Assembly (NCBI RefSeq): GCF_013624435.2
Contig: NZ_CP061768.1
Coordinates: forward strand, 1,580,001-1,644,000
From: Nocardioides campestrisoli
Lineage (GTDB): Bacteria; Actinomycetota; Actinomycetes; Propionibacteriales; Nocardioidaceae
Direction: 5' to 3'
Length of the DNA stretch: 64,000 nt
The notes beneath the pieces are model-generated. The model saw nothing but the letters and a program-made list of their open reading frames with translations, ran no database searches and was not told the DNA's origin. Positions within the stretch are counted from its first letter, which is position 1. Each line of letters begins with the position of its first letter. Below, piece after piece: positions 17,524 to 26,631 of the stretch. Position numbers and translations under genes: made by a program.

Positions 17524-20403
17524 GTGGCCAAGACCCGAGTCCACGAACTCGCCAAGGAGTTCGGAGTCGAGAGCAAGTTCGTTCTCGAGAAGCTCAAGGA
17601 GATGGGGGAGTTCGTCAAGTCGGCATCGTCGACGGTCGAGCCCCCGGTCGAGATGCGCTTCAAGAAGCAGTTCGGCGACCAGCTGAAGGCTGCTGGCGCT
17701 GCTGCCCCGGCGGCCGAGAGCCCGGCCGCCCCCACGCCGTCCGCGAAGCCCGGTCCGGCCAGGAAGCCCGCCCCCGCGCCGGCTCCCGCCGAGTCCGCCC
17801 CGGCCGCTCCGGCGGCCCCGGTCGAGTCCGCTCCCGCGGCCCCGGCAGAGCCTGCGGCACCGCAGGCGCCCGCCGCGGCGAAGGCCGACGCGCCCAGCGC
17901 CCCCCGTCCCGGCCCGAAGCCCGGCCCGAAGGCCAAGCCGGCCCCGGAGCCGGCTCCGGCCGCCCCCGAGGCCCCGGCCGCTCCCGCGGCTGCAGCCTCG
18001 CCCAAGCCCGCGACGCCGTCCAAGCCGTCGGCCAAGCCGTCGGCTCCGGCCCCGCGCCCGGTCGGGCGTCCCGGCAGCCCGCGTCCGGGCAACAACCCGT
18101 TCGCGCCCAGCCAGGGCATGGGCCGGCGTCCTGCCGCGCCCGCTCCCGGCGCGGCTCCGGCAGCCGGCGACGACAACCGTCCGCCGCGTCCGCCGGCCGC
18201 TCGTGAGGGTGGCGCTCCGGCGGGCCGGCCGGGGATGCCCCGTCCGAACCCGGCGATGATGCCCAAGTCCCCGTCCTCCTTCGGGCGAGGCCCTGCGGGC
18301 GGTCCCGGCCGTCCCGGTGGGCCCGGCGCGGGTCGCCCCGGCGGCCCGGGTCGCGGTGCTCCCGGTCGTCCCGGTGCCGGTGCTGGTGCCGGCGCGGGTG
18401 CTCCCGGTCGCCCCGGTGGCTTCGGCCCCTCGGGCGGTGGCCGCCCCGGTGGCGGCCGTCCCGGTCAGCGCGGTCAGACCCAGGGTGCCTTCGGTCGCCC
18501 CGGCGGTCCGTCGCGTCGTGGCCGCAAGTCGAAGCGCGCTCGTCGCCAGGAGTTCGAGGCGATGCAGGCTCCCACCATCGGGGGCGTGCGGGTCCGCAAG
18601 GGCGACGGCGAGACGGTCCGGCTGCCCCGCGGGGCGTCCCTGACGGACTTCGCGGAGCGGATCAACGTCGACGCCGCCGCGCTGGTGCAGATGCTCTTCT
18701 CGCTCGGCGAGATGGTCACGGCCACCCAGTCGGTGGGCGACGAGACCCTGCAGCTGCTCGGCGAGGAGCTCAACTACAACGTCGAGGTCGTCTCTCCCGA
18801 GGACGAGGACCGCGAGCTGCTGGAGTCCTTCGACCTGGAGTTCGGCTCCGACGAGGGCGACGAGTCCGACCTGGTGGTCCGTCCGCCGGTCGTGACCGTC
18901 ATGGGTCACGTCGACCACGGAAAGACCAAGCTGCTCGACGCGCTGCGCAACGCCAACGTGGGCGCCAAGGAGGCCGGCGGGATCACCCAGCACATCGGTG
19001 CGTACCAGGTGCACACCGACGTGGACGGCCAGGAACGACGGATCACCTTCATCGACACCCCGGGTCACGAGGCCTTCACGGCCATGCGTGCCCGTGGTGC
19101 CCAGGCGACCGACATCGCGATCCTGGTGGTCGCGGCCGACGACGGCGTGATGCCGCAGACGGTCGAGGCGCTCAACCACGCCAAGGCGGCGCACGTGCCG
19201 ATCGTGGTCGCGGTCAACAAGATCGACAAGCCGGACGCCGACCCGACCAAGGTCCGTGGCCAGCTGACCGAGTACGGCCTGATCCCCGAGGAGTACGGCG
19301 GCGACACCATGTTCGTCGACGTCTCGGCCAAGTCCGAGCTCAACCTGGACAAGCTGCTCGAGGCGGTCGTGCTCACCGCGGACGCCTCGCTCGACCTGCG
19401 GGCCAACCCGAGGCAGGACGCTCAGGGCCTCGTGGTCGAGGCGCACCTGGACCGCGGTCGCGGCCCGGTCGCCACGATCCTGGTCCAGCGCGGCACGCTG
19501 CGGGTCGGCGACTCGATCGTCGCCGGTCCGGCGCACGGCCGGGTCCGGGCCATGCTCGACGAGTTCGGCGACGAGATCACCGAGGCCGACCCGTCGCGTC
19601 CGGCCATGGTGCTGGGTCTCAGCGCCGTGCCGGGTGCGGGTCAGAACTTCATCGTGGTCGAGGACGACCGGATGGCCCGCCAGATCGCCGAGAAGCGCGA
19701 GGCCCGCGAGCGGGCCGCGATGCAGGCCAAGCGCCGGGTCCGCCGCACCCTCGAGGACTTCATGGCCTCCATGGAGAAGGGCGAGAGCCAGGAGCTCAAC
19801 CTCATCCTCAAGGGCGACGTGTCCGGCTCGGTCGAGGCGCTCGAGGACTCGCTGGCCCAGATCGACGTCGGCGACGAGGTCACCCTGCGGGTCATCGACC
19901 GCGGTGTCGGTGCGATCACCGAGACCAACGTCGACCTGGCCGCTGCCTCCGACGCCATCATCATCGGCTTCAACGTCAAGCCCCAGGGCAAGGCGGCGCA
20001 GATGGCCGAGAAGGAAGGTGTCGAGATTCGCTACTACTCGGTCATCTACCAGGCGATCGAGGAGATCGAGGCGGCGCTCAAGGGCATGCTCAAGCCGGAG
20101 TACGAAGAGGCCACCCTCGGTCAGGCGGAGATCCGCGAGATCTTCCGCTCGTCCAAGGCCGGCAACATCGCGGGCTGCATGGTCACGTCGGGCACCGTCC
20201 GGCGCAACGCCAAGGTTCGTGTGCTCCGCGACGGCAAGGTCGTGGCGGACAACCTGGACCTCGCCTCGCTCAAGCGCGAGAAGGACGACGCCTCGGAGGT
20301 CCGCGAGGGCTTCGAGTGTGGTCTGGTGCTGAAGAACTTCCAGGACATCAAGATCGGCGACATCGTGGAGTCCTTCGAGATGCGCGAGATCCCGCGCGCC
20401 TGA
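17524..20403 (+). CDS. infB: Translation initiation factor IF-2
   Basis: A 959-residue GTPase that delivers initiator fMet-tRNA to the 30S subunit. After an N-terminal IF2_N motif ([31 protein letters not shown], in parts) comes about 300 residues of Ala/Pro then Gly/Pro/Arg low complexity, typical of actinobacterial IF-2. The G domain starts at [10 protein letters not shown] (P-loop near residue 461) with DTPGHEAF and NKID. The IF2 beta-barrel and C1/C2 domains follow. GTG 17524 has an SD (agaaggagc) about 11 nt upstream. Confidence 0.97.
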   Translation: MAKTRVHELAKEFGVESKFVLEKLKEMGEFVKSASSTVEPPVEMRFKKQFGDQLKAAGAAAPAAESPAAPTPSAKPGPARKPAPAPAPAESAPAAPAAPVESAPAAPAEPAAPQAPAAAKADAPSAPRPGPKPGPKAKPAPEPAPAAPEAPAAPAAAASPKPATPSKPSAKPSAPAPRPVGRPGSPRPGNNPFAPSQGMGRRPAAPAPGAAPAAGDDNRPPRPPAAREGGAPAGRPGMPRPNPAMMPKSPSSFGRGPAGGPGRPGGPGAGRPGGPGRGAPGRPGAGAGAGAGAPGRPGGFGPSGGGRPGGGRPGQRGQTQGAFGRPGGPSRRGRKSKRARRQEFEAMQAPTIGGVRVRKGDGETVRLPRGASLTDFAERINVDAAALVQMLFSLGEMVTATQSVGDETLQLLGEELNYNVEVVSPEDEDRELLESFDLEFGSDEGDESDLVVRPPVVTVMGHVDHGKTKLLDALRNANVGAKEAGGITQHIGAYQVHTDVDGQERRITFIDTPGHEAFTAMRARGAQATDIAILVVAADDGVMPQTVEALNHAKAAHVPIVVAVNKIDKPDADPTKVRGQLTEYGLIPEEYGGDTMFVDVSAKSELNLDKLLEAVVLTADASLDLRANPRQDAQGLVVEAHLDRGRGPVATILVQRGTLRVGDSIVAGPAHGRVRAMLDEFGDEITEADPSRPAMVLGLSAVPGAGQNFIVVEDDRMARQIAEKREARERAAMQAKRRVRRTLEDFMASMEKGESQELNLILKGDVSGSVEALEDSLAQIDVGDEVTLRVIDRGVGAITETNVDLAAASDAIIIGFNVKPQGKAAQMAEKEGVEIRYYSVIYQAIEEIEAALKGMLKPEYEEATLGQAEIREIFRSSKAGNIAGCMVTSGTVRRNAKVRVLRDGKVVADNLDLASLKREKDDASEVREGFECGLVLKNFQDIKIGDIVESFEMREIPRA

Positions 20404-20415
20404 TACACCCCCCGT

Positions 20416-20456
20416 TCGGGTCGGCGCCAGTGCAGTGCATGCTGGCGCCGACTCGA
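20416..20456 (+). terminator. Strong intrinsic terminator between infB and rbfA
   Basis: Bases 20416-20430 pair with 20442-20456 over 15 bp with one G-U wobble (core GTCGGCGCCAG/CTGGCGCCGAC). The loop is 11 nt and ATTTTG follows directly. This is the only hairpin in the window with a clear T-run. Confidence 0.75.
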
Positions 20457-20477
20457 CATTTTGACGAAGGTAGGAAC

Positions 20478-20930
20478 ATGGCAAACCCACGGGTGCGCAA
20501 GATCGCCGACCGGATCCACGTGATCGTGGCGGAGATGCTGGAGCGCAAGATCAAGGACCCGCGGCTCGGGTTCGTGACCGTCACCGACGTCCGGGTCTCC
20601 GGCGACAGCCAGCACGCGTCGGTCTTCTGGACCGCGCTGGGCGAGGAGACCGAGGTCGAGAGCTCGGCGGCCGCGCTCGAGTCGGCCAAGGGCCTGATCC
20701 GGTCCGAGGTCGGCAAGCAGCTGGGGATGCGACTGGTCCCCACCCTGGAGTTCATCCGGGACGCCCTGCCGGAGACGGCCAGGCACCTGGACGAGGTCCT
20801 CGCGCAGGCCCGGGCGAGCGACGAGGCGGTGGCCGCACAGCGTGCGGGCGCGACGTACGCCTCCGACGAGGACCCCTACCGCAAGCCGCGTCCGGACGAC
20901 GAGGAGCCCGACGCGGACGACGACGAGTGA
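20478..20930 (+). CDS. rbfA: 30S ribosome-binding factor RbfA
   Basis: A 150-residue KH-like protein for 16S rRNA 5' end maturation and cold adaptation. It has [32 protein letters not shown] (in parts), the AHVFW-like ASVFWTALG and [19 protein letters not shown]. The ATG at 20478 has the SD gaaggtagg 5' to it. The C-terminal tail is strongly acidic ([11 protein letters not shown]). It overlaps truB (GTGA). Confidence 0.94.
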   Translation: MANPRVRKIADRIHVIVAEMLERKIKDPRLGFVTVTDVRVSGDSQHASVFWTALGEETEVESSAAALESAKGLIRSEVGKQLGMRLVPTLEFIRDALPETARHLDEVLAQARASDEAVAAQRAGATYASDEDPYRKPRPDDEEPDADDDE

Positions 20931-21838
20931 GCGACTCCGCTCCTTCGGCCCCTGCGGCGGCGACCGGACCCGGTCCGGTCGCCCCGCACGGGCTGGTCGT
21001 GGTCGACAAGCCCGGCGGTCTGACCTCGCACGGCGTGGTGGCCCGGGTACGGCGCCTGGCGGGGACCCGCAAGGTCGGTCACGCCGGGACGCTGGACCCG
21101 ATGGCCACCGGCGTGCTGGTGCTCGGCGTGGGCAGGGCGACCCGCCTCCTGGGGCACCTGATGCTGACCGAGAAGGCCTACGACGCCACGATCCTGCTGG
21201 GGCGCTCGACCACCACCGACGACGCCGAGGGCGAGGTGGTCGCCGACCACGACGTCTCGGGGGTCACCGAGGAGGCGGTGCGTCGCGAGCTCGCCCGCTT
21301 CGTCGGCGAGATCGACCAGGTGCCGACGGCGGTCTCCGCGATCAAGGTCGACGGCCGCCGTGCCTACGAGCGCGTGCGGGCGGGTGAGGACGTCGTGCTG
21401 AAGTCGCGCCGGGTGACCGTGCACGAGCTCGACGTCGTCGAGGTGGCGCTGCCGCAGGTGCGGATCAGGATGCGCTGCTCGAGCGGCACCTACGTACGGG
21501 CGATCGCACGGGACCTCGGGCAGGCGCTGGGCGTGGGCGGGCACCTGACGGCGCTGCGGCGCACGGCCGTCGGTCCCTTCGACCTCGCGCAGGCTCGCAC
21601 GCTCGAAGAGCTCGAGGCCGAGACGACGCTGGTGCCGATCGCGCAGGCCGCCCGCGCGTCCTTCCCCGCGGTCGACCTGACCGAGTCCCAGGCGCAGGAG
21701 GTCCGCTACGGCCGCGCCCTCGACCTGGAGCTGCCGGCCGAGGGCGAGCACGCGCTCTTCGCTCCCGACGGCGAGTTCCTGGCCCTCTACGCGGGGACCG
21801 GTGGGCGGGCACGACCCGTCGCCGTCTTCGTCGGCTGA
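20927..21838 (+). CDS. truB: tRNA pseudouridine(55) synthase TruB
   Basis: A 303-residue enzyme that makes pseudouridine-55 in the T-loop of tRNAs. The catalytic motif [18 protein letters not shown] holds D57. It also has [25 protein letters not shown] and a [12 protein letters not shown] segment. A short PUA-like C-terminal region follows. The GTG start overlaps rbfA, so the pair is translationally coupled. Confidence 0.95.
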   Translation: MSDSAPSAPAAATGPGPVAPHGLVVVDKPGGLTSHGVVARVRRLAGTRKVGHAGTLDPMATGVLVLGVGRATRLLGHLMLTEKAYDATILLGRSTTTDDAEGEVVADHDVSGVTEEAVRRELARFVGEIDQVPTAVSAIKVDGRRAYERVRAGEDVVLKSRRVTVHELDVVEVALPQVRIRMRCSSGTYVRAIARDLGQALGVGGHLTALRRTAVGPFDLAQARTLEELEAETTLVPIAQAARASFPAVDLTESQAQEVRYGRALDLELPAEGEHALFAPDGEFLALYAGTGGRARPVAVFVG

Positions 21839-21847
21839 GCCACGCCG

Positions 21848-21853
21848 TAGCAT
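21848..21853 (+). promoter_or_regulatory. Probable -10 element (leaderless) for ribF
   Basis: TAGCAT ends 7 nt before the GTG at 21861. It overlaps and argues against the alternative ATG at 21852. Confidence 0.5.
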
Positions 21854-21860
21854 GCGACCC

Positions 21861-22799
21861 GTGCAGATCTGGCGTTCGGTCGAAGAGGTCCCAGCAGACC
21901 TGGGACCCACCGTGGTGACCATCGGCAACTTCGACGGGGTGCATCGCGGGCACCAGCACGTCCTGCAGCGGGCCCGGGCCGCCGCCGAGCGGCTGGGCGT
22001 CGAGCAGGTCGTGGCGGTCACGTTCGACCCCCACCCGATGGCGGTGCTCCGCCCCGAGCACGCCCCGCCCACGCTCACCTCGATCCCCAGCCGCGCGGAC
22101 CTCCTGGCGCAGTCCAGGGTGGACGGGCTGCTGGTGGTCCCCTTCGACCGCGAGGTCGCGGGCTGGAGCCCGGAGACCTTCGTCGAGCGGATCATCGTGG
22201 ACGCGCTGGGAGCCCGGGCCGTGGTGGTCGGCGCCAACTTCCGCTTCGGGCACAAGGCGGCGGGCGACGTCGCACTGTTGGCCGAGGAAGGTCGACGCCA
22301 CGGTTTCGAGACCGAGGGGGTGGCCCTGGACGGCGGCCCTCAGGTGTGGAGCTCCACCTACGTGCGGCACTGCCTCGCGACCGGCGACGTGGCCGGCGCG
22401 GCCGAGGCGCTGGGCCGGCTGCACACCGTGCGCGGCACCGTCGTCCGCGGCGATCAGCGTGGTCGTGAGCTGGGCTTCCCGACCGCGAACGTGCCGACCC
22501 GCGCCGAGGAGGCCGCCCCCGCCGACGGGGTGTACGCCGGTTGGCTCACCCGGCAGGACACCGGCGAGCGGTTCCCGGCGGCGATCTCGGTCGGCACGAA
22601 CCCCACGTTCGCCGGCGAGCGCGCCCGGCGGGTGGAGTCCTACGTGCTGGACCGTGACGACCTGGAGCTCTACGGCGTCGAGGTCGAGGTGGCGTTCGTC
22701 GAGCGGCTCCGGGGGATGGTCGCCTTCGAGGGGATCGAGGCCCTGATCGCGACGATGCACGACGACGTACGCCGGGCCCACGAGGTCCTGGGCGTCTGA
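21861..22799 (+). CDS. ribF: Bifunctional riboflavin kinase / FAD synthetase
   Basis: A 312-residue bifunctional enzyme that makes FMN and FAD. The N-terminal adenylyltransferase half has VTIGNFDGVHRGHQ and VVVGANFRFGHKAAGD. The C-terminal flavokinase half has VVRGDQRGRELGFPTANV and AISVGTNPTF. GTG 21861 is preferred over ATG 21852 because MQIWRS is the usual N-terminus and TAGCAT sits 7 nt upstream. It ends 11 nt from the convergent HPr gene. Confidence 0.95.
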   Translation: MQIWRSVEEVPADLGPTVVTIGNFDGVHRGHQHVLQRARAAAERLGVEQVVAVTFDPHPMAVLRPEHAPPTLTSIPSRADLLAQSRVDGLLVVPFDREVAGWSPETFVERIIVDALGARAVVVGANFRFGHKAAGDVALLAEEGRRHGFETEGVALDGGPQVWSSTYVRHCLATGDVAGAAEALGRLHTVRGTVVRGDQRGRELGFPTANVPTRAEEAAPADGVYAGWLTRQDTGERFPAAISVGTNPTFAGERARRVESYVLDRDDLELYGVEVEVAFVERLRGMVAFEGIEALIATMHDDVRRAHEVLGV

Positions 22800-22810
22800 C
22801 CCTCCGGGCC

Positions 22811-23053
22811 TCAGGCGTCGAGGTCCTGCTCGACCAGCGAGGCGATCTTGTCGACGGCCGACTGGTCGTCCCCGGCCACCTCGACGGTGTCGCCGAGCTT
22901 CGCCCCCAGGGTCATCAGCATCAGGGACGAGCTGGAGTCGACGCCGTTGATCGTGACGGCCGAGCCGAGGTCCTCGGCTGCCGCGGCGATGATGGCGGCA
23001 GGACGGGCGTGCAGGCCGACGGAGGAACCGACGGCTACGGACTTGCTGGGCAT
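22811..23053 (-). CDS. ptsH: HPr phosphocarrier protein
   Basis: An 80-residue HPr, which carries phosphate from enzyme I to EIIA domains. The active histidine is H15 in GLHARPA. The region equivalent to the regulatory serine reads DSSSSLMLMTLG (about S43); whether it is phosphorylated is unknown. An SD (gaggagc) precedes the ATG. It is the last gene of the leftward fruR-fruK-ptsH operon; enzyme I is encoded divergently from that operon. Confidence 0.95.
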   Translation of the reverse strand: MPSKSVAVGSSVGLHARPAAIIAAAAEDLGSAVTINGVDSSSSLMLMTLGAKLGDTVEVAGDDQSAVDKIASLVEQDLDA

Positions 23054-23114
23054 GGCGCTCCTCGAGGTGGTGGGCGGATGTGCGGGGGAGGTCCCGGCGG
23101 TGGTGAGCTCCTCG

Positions 23115-24068
23115 TCAGGGCAGGCCTTCGAGCGCGGTCACCCGGACGAGGTCCGGCCGCACCTGGTCGGGCGCCGGGATCGTGGTGCCGGGCAGACCGG
23201 CCGCGGCGCTGCCGTACGCGACCGCGAGCGCCAGCCGCTCGGGCTCGCCCAGGCCGCGCACCTCGCCCAGGACGTAGCCGAAGAGACTGGAGTCGCCTGC
23301 CCCCACGGTGCTGACGACGGTGGTGGGCGGCGGCACGGCGTGCCAGGCGCCCGCGGGGGTCACCAGCACCGCTCCGTTGGCGCCCAGGGTGACCAGGACG
23401 GCTGCGACGCCCTGCTTGACCAGCGTCGCGGCGAGCGCGGCCGCCTCGCACGGATCCGACTCGATCAGGTCGCCGTCGCCGCCGGTGAGGGAGGCGAGCT
23501 CGTGTCCGTTCGGCTTCATCAGGTCCGGTGCCGAGTCGGGCAGCGCGGCGACCAGGGCCGCGAGCGGCTCGTCGCTGGTGTCGACCGCGACCTTCGTCCC
23601 GGACCCGCGCAGCCGGGCGACCAGATCGGCGTAGAAGCCGGCCGGCGCACCGGTGGGCAGAGACCCGGCGAGCACCGTCCAGGCGCTCGAGCCGGCCCGG
23701 ACCAGGACCGCGTCAGCCATCGCCGCCAGGTGCTCGGGCCCCACGGTGGCGCCGGGGGAGTTGAGCTTGGTGGTGGTGCCGTCGGGCTCGGTGACGGCGA
23801 TGTTCATCCGGATCGGACCCGCCGGCCGCACCGGACGACAGTCGATCCCCGCGGAGAGCAGCTCGATCACGAACGGGTCGTCACGCTCGGCCGGGACCAC
23901 CGCGATGCTGGGGATCAGGGCGCTGATGGAGGCGCGGGAGATGTTCACGCCCTTCCCGCCGCCCTGGTCGATGATGGACTCGACGCGCTGCACCTGACCG
24001 CGAGCCAGCTCGCCCGCGAGCGTGACCGTGCGGTCCACGCTCGGGTTGGGGGTCAGGGTCAGGATCAC
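23115..24068 (-). CDS. fruK: 1-phosphofructokinase-type hexose-phosphate kinase (PfkB family)
   Basis: A 317-residue PfkB-family kinase. MILTLTPNPSVDRTV and GGGKGVNISRA are the N-terminal signature of the FruK/LacC subgroup, and the C-terminal signature is VGAGDSSLFGYV with its catalytic Asp. FruK turns fructose 1-phosphate into fructose 1,6-bisphosphate; tagatose 6-phosphate kinases of the same subgroup cannot be excluded by eye. No fructose EII gene is adjacent. The GTG start overlaps the DeoR regulator stop (GTGA). Confidence 0.82.
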   Translation of the reverse strand: MILTLTPNPSVDRTVTLAGELARGQVQRVESIIDQGGGKGVNISRASISALIPSIAVVPAERDDPFVIELLSAGIDCRPVRPAGPIRMNIAVTEPDGTTTKLNSPGATVGPEHLAAMADAVLVRAGSSAWTVLAGSLPTGAPAGFYADLVARLRGSGTKVAVDTSDEPLAALVAALPDSAPDLMKPNGHELASLTGGDGDLIESDPCEAAALAATLVKQGVAAVLVTLGANGAVLVTPAGAWHAVPPPTTVVSTVGAGDSSLFGYVLGEVRGLGEPERLALAVAYGSAAAGLPGTTIPAPDQVRPDLVRVTALEGLP

Positions 24069-24832
24069 GCCACCACGACCTCGACGCCTGCTGCCTCGAT
24101 CTCGTCGCGTGCGGTCCGGGAGATGTCGGCGTCGGTGACCAGGACGTCGAGCTGGTCGAGCCTGGCGAACCGGATGGTGGACTCCACCCCGATCTTGCTG
24201 GAGTCGGCGAGCAGCACGCTGCGGCGCCCGGCCGCGACGATGGCGCGCTTGGTGGCCGCCTCGTCCCGGTCCGGGGTGGTCAGGCCGTGCTCGGGGGTCA
24301 GGCCGTTGGTGGCGAGGAAGACCACGTCGGCGCGCAGGTCCTCGAGCGCCGCCACGGTCGCGGTGCCGACCGCCGCCTGGGTGGTCGGCCGGACGTGGCC
24401 GGGCAGCAGGTGCAGGTCGATCTGCGGCATGCCGGCGAGTCGTGCCGCGATCGGCACGGCGTGGGTGACGACGTGGAGCTGGTGCTCGCGCGGCAGCACG
24501 GCGGCGAAGCGCCCGGTGGTGGAGCCGGCATCCAGCACGATGGTGGAGCCGGGCGGGGGGAGCAGGGAGAGCGCGGCAGCGCCGATCGCCTCCTTGGCCG
24601 CGGTGTTGGCCAGGTCGCGCTCGCCCAGGCCGGACTCGATGACCGCCAACGAGCTCGACGGCACCGCCCCGCCGTGCACGCGACGTACCAGCCCCATCCG
24701 CTCCAGGGCCGAGAGGTCGCGGCGTACCGTCTCGGTGGTGACGGAGAACTTGTCAGCCAGCTGGACGACCGAGAGCCGTCCCTCCTGGGTGATCAGCTGG
24801 GCCATCGCCTGCTGGCGTTCCTCGGCGTACAT
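24065..24832 (-). CDS. DeoR-family transcriptional regulator of the PTS locus
   Basis: A 255-residue repressor-type protein. An N-terminal winged helix lies at residues 20-45 (LSVVQLADKFSVTTETVRRDL). The sugar-phosphate-sensing DeoR C-terminal domain has TIVLDAGSTTG, DVVFLATNGL and the KRAIVAAGRRSVLLADSSK block. It is the first gene of the fruR-fruK-ptsH operon and is divergent from ptsI. SD aaggag is 5 nt from the ATG at 24832. The effector is probably a phosphorylated sugar such as fructose 1-phosphate (family inference). Candidate operators are the direct repeats at 24866-24897. Confidence 0.88.
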   Translation of the reverse strand: MYAEERQQAMAQLITQEGRLSVVQLADKFSVTTETVRRDLSALERMGLVRRVHGGAVPSSSLAVIESGLGERDLANTAAKEAIGAAALSLLPPPGSTIVLDAGSTTGRFAAVLPREHQLHVVTHAVPIAARLAGMPQIDLHLLPGHVRPTTQAAVGTATVAALEDLRADVVFLATNGLTPEHGLTTPDRDEAATKRAIVAAGRRSVLLADSSKIGVESTIRFARLDQLDVLVTDADISRTARDEIEAAGVEVVVA

Positions 24833-24865
24833 GCAGCTCCTTGCTCGTGGCACGCAGTAGATCTG

Positions 24866-24897
24866 CGTATCTGTTGGTTTATAACCGTATGTGTTGA
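24866..24897. promoter_or_regulatory. Direct repeats, candidate DeoR operator
   Basis: CGTATCTGTTGG (24866-24877) and CGTATGTGTTGA (24886-24897) share 10 of 12 bases and are exactly 20 bp apart, two helical turns. They lie in a locally AT-rich stretch between the divergent DeoR regulator and ptsI starts. Confidence 0.6.
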
Positions 24898-24923
24898 AAG
24901 TCAAGGAGCCTGTGGAATAGCGT

Positions 24924-26624
24924 GTGACCATGGTCACAGTCGAAGCACGTGCCACACGCATCCTCCAAGGGACACCGGTCGTGCCTGGCGTGGTGGCCGG
25001 ACCCGTGCTGAGGGTGGTCGACGAGGTCTCCGAGGAAGCCGTCGCCCGGTACGGCGACGGAGGCCTCGCCGACGAGGACGCCGCGCTGGCGGCGTACGAC
25101 GCCTCGGTGCTCGAGGTGGCCGACGGCTTCGCCCGCAAGGCGGCCGCGGCGCACGGGGCCGCGGCCGAGGTGCTCGCGGCCAGCGCCGGGCTGACCCGGG
25201 ACAAGGGCCTGCGCGTCGCCGTCGCCAAGGCACTGGGCCAGGGCAGCGACGTGGTCACCGCGGTGCGTGCCGCCGTCGAGCAGTTCGTGTCGGTCTTCAC
25301 CGGCATGGGCGGGCTGATGGCCGAACGAGCCACCGACCTCCGCGACATCGAACGGCGACTGGTCGCCCACCTGGTCGGCGAGCCGGAGCCGGGCGTCCCG
25401 ACGCCCTCGGTCCCGTCGGTCCTGCTGGCTGCCGACCTCGCGCCGAGCGACACCGCCGGGCTCGATCCCGCACTCGTGCTGGCGATCGTCACCGAGCGCG
25501 GCGGCCCGACGAGCCACACCGCCATCATCGCCCGCCAGCTCGGCATCCCCTGCGTGGTCGGGTGCCGCGGCGCACTGGAGGTGGCGGCCGGGGCCTTCGT
25601 CGTGGTCGACGGGGAGGGCGGTCGGGTCGAGCTCGGGGTGGACGAGCAGGCGGCCGCCGACCGGGTCGAGGCGAGCCGGGTGGCCCGCGAGGCGCTGGCT
25701 GCGTGGCGCGGGCCGGCACAGACCGCCGACGGCACGCCGGTCAAGCTGCTCGCCAACGTGGCGGACGGGACCACGGCCGAGAGTGCGGCGGGGGAGCCGG
25801 TGCAGGGCGTCGGGCTGTTCAGGACCGAGCTGTGCTTCCTGGACCGGCGCGACGAGCCGGACGCCGAGGAGCAGGCGGCCATCTACGCCGAGGTGCTGCG
25901 CCCCTACGCCGACGGTCGGCACGTCGTCGTGCGCACCCTGGACGCAGGGTCGGACAAGCCGATCGCCTTCGCCACCCACGAGGGGGAGGAGAACCCGGCG
26001 CTCGGGGTGCGCGGGCTCCGGCTCTCCTTCGACAATCCCGGGCTGATGGATCACCAGCTCGACGGCATCCAGCTCGCCGCCGAGAGCACCGGGACGGAGA
26101 CCTGGGTGATGGCGCCGATGGTCGCCACCGTCGCCGAGGCCGCCGACTTCGCCGCGAAGGTCCGACCTCGGGGCCTGAAGCCGGGGGTGATGGTCGAGAT
26201 CCCGAGCGCGGCCCTGCTGGCCTACCGGATGCTGGAGGTCGTCGACTTCCTCTCCATCGGCACCAACGACCTGACCCAGTACGCGATGGCCGCGGACCGG
26301 ATGGCCACCGACCTGGCGCACCTGACCGACCCGTGGCAGCCCGCGGTGCTGCAGCTGATCGCGATCACCGCCGAGGCCGGCCGCAACGCCCGCAAGCCGG
26401 TGGGCGTCTGCGGCGAGGCCGCCGCGGACCCGCTGCTGGCCGTCTGCCTGGTGGGCATGGGGGTCACCTCGCTCTCCATGGCGGCCCGGGCGGTGCGACC
26501 GGTGGGGGCGCAGCTGGCGCGGGTCCACATGGAGACCTGCGAGCACGCCGCCGAGGTCGCGCTGGCGGCCAGTGACCCGATGGCGGCCCGTCAGGCGGTC
26601 CGGGACCTGCTGGCGGAAGCCTGA
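24924..26624 (+). CDS. ptsI: PTS enzyme I (phosphoenolpyruvate-protein phosphotransferase)
   Basis: A 566-residue enzyme I that takes phosphate from PEP and passes it to HPr. The phospho-histidine is H198 in ERGGPTSHTAIIAR. The PEP-binding barrel includes LFRTELCF, GTNDLTQYAMA and the catalytic Cys C496 in GVCGEAAAD. GTG 24924 is the longest start; ATG 24930, two codons in, is equally plausible. It is divergent from the DeoR operon, with the repeats at 24866-24897 between them, and it converges on the dehydrogenase gene with 7 nt between. Confidence 0.95.
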   Translation: MTMVTVEARATRILQGTPVVPGVVAGPVLRVVDEVSEEAVARYGDGGLADEDAALAAYDASVLEVADGFARKAAAAHGAAAEVLAASAGLTRDKGLRVAVAKALGQGSDVVTAVRAAVEQFVSVFTGMGGLMAERATDLRDIERRLVAHLVGEPEPGVPTPSVPSVLLAADLAPSDTAGLDPALVLAIVTERGGPTSHTAIIARQLGIPCVVGCRGALEVAAGAFVVVDGEGGRVELGVDEQAAADRVEASRVAREALAAWRGPAQTADGTPVKLLANVADGTTAESAAGEPVQGVGLFRTELCFLDRRDEPDAEEQAAIYAEVLRPYADGRHVVVRTLDAGSDKPIAFATHEGEENPALGVRGLRLSFDNPGLMDHQLDGIQLAAESTGTETWVMAPMVATVAEAADFAAKVRPRGLKPGVMVEIPSAALLAYRMLEVVDFLSIGTNDLTQYAMAADRMATDLAHLTDPWQPAVLQLIAITAEAGRNARKPVGVCGEAAADPLLAVCLVGMGVTSLSMAARAVRPVGAQLARVHMETCEHAAEVALAASDPMAARQAVRDLLAEA

Positions 26625-26631
26625 GCGAGGC

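Noticed and set aside
17690..18500. Repetitive stretch in infB considered as a tandem repeat or possible frameshift region
   Set aside because: It is one open frame whose Ala/Pro and Gly/Pro/Arg low complexity is normal for actinobacterial IF-2.
17425..20490. A 1021-codon open frame antisense to infB
   Set aside because: It mirrors the Ala/Pro/Gly-rich IF-2 sequence and has no recognisable domain or start signal.
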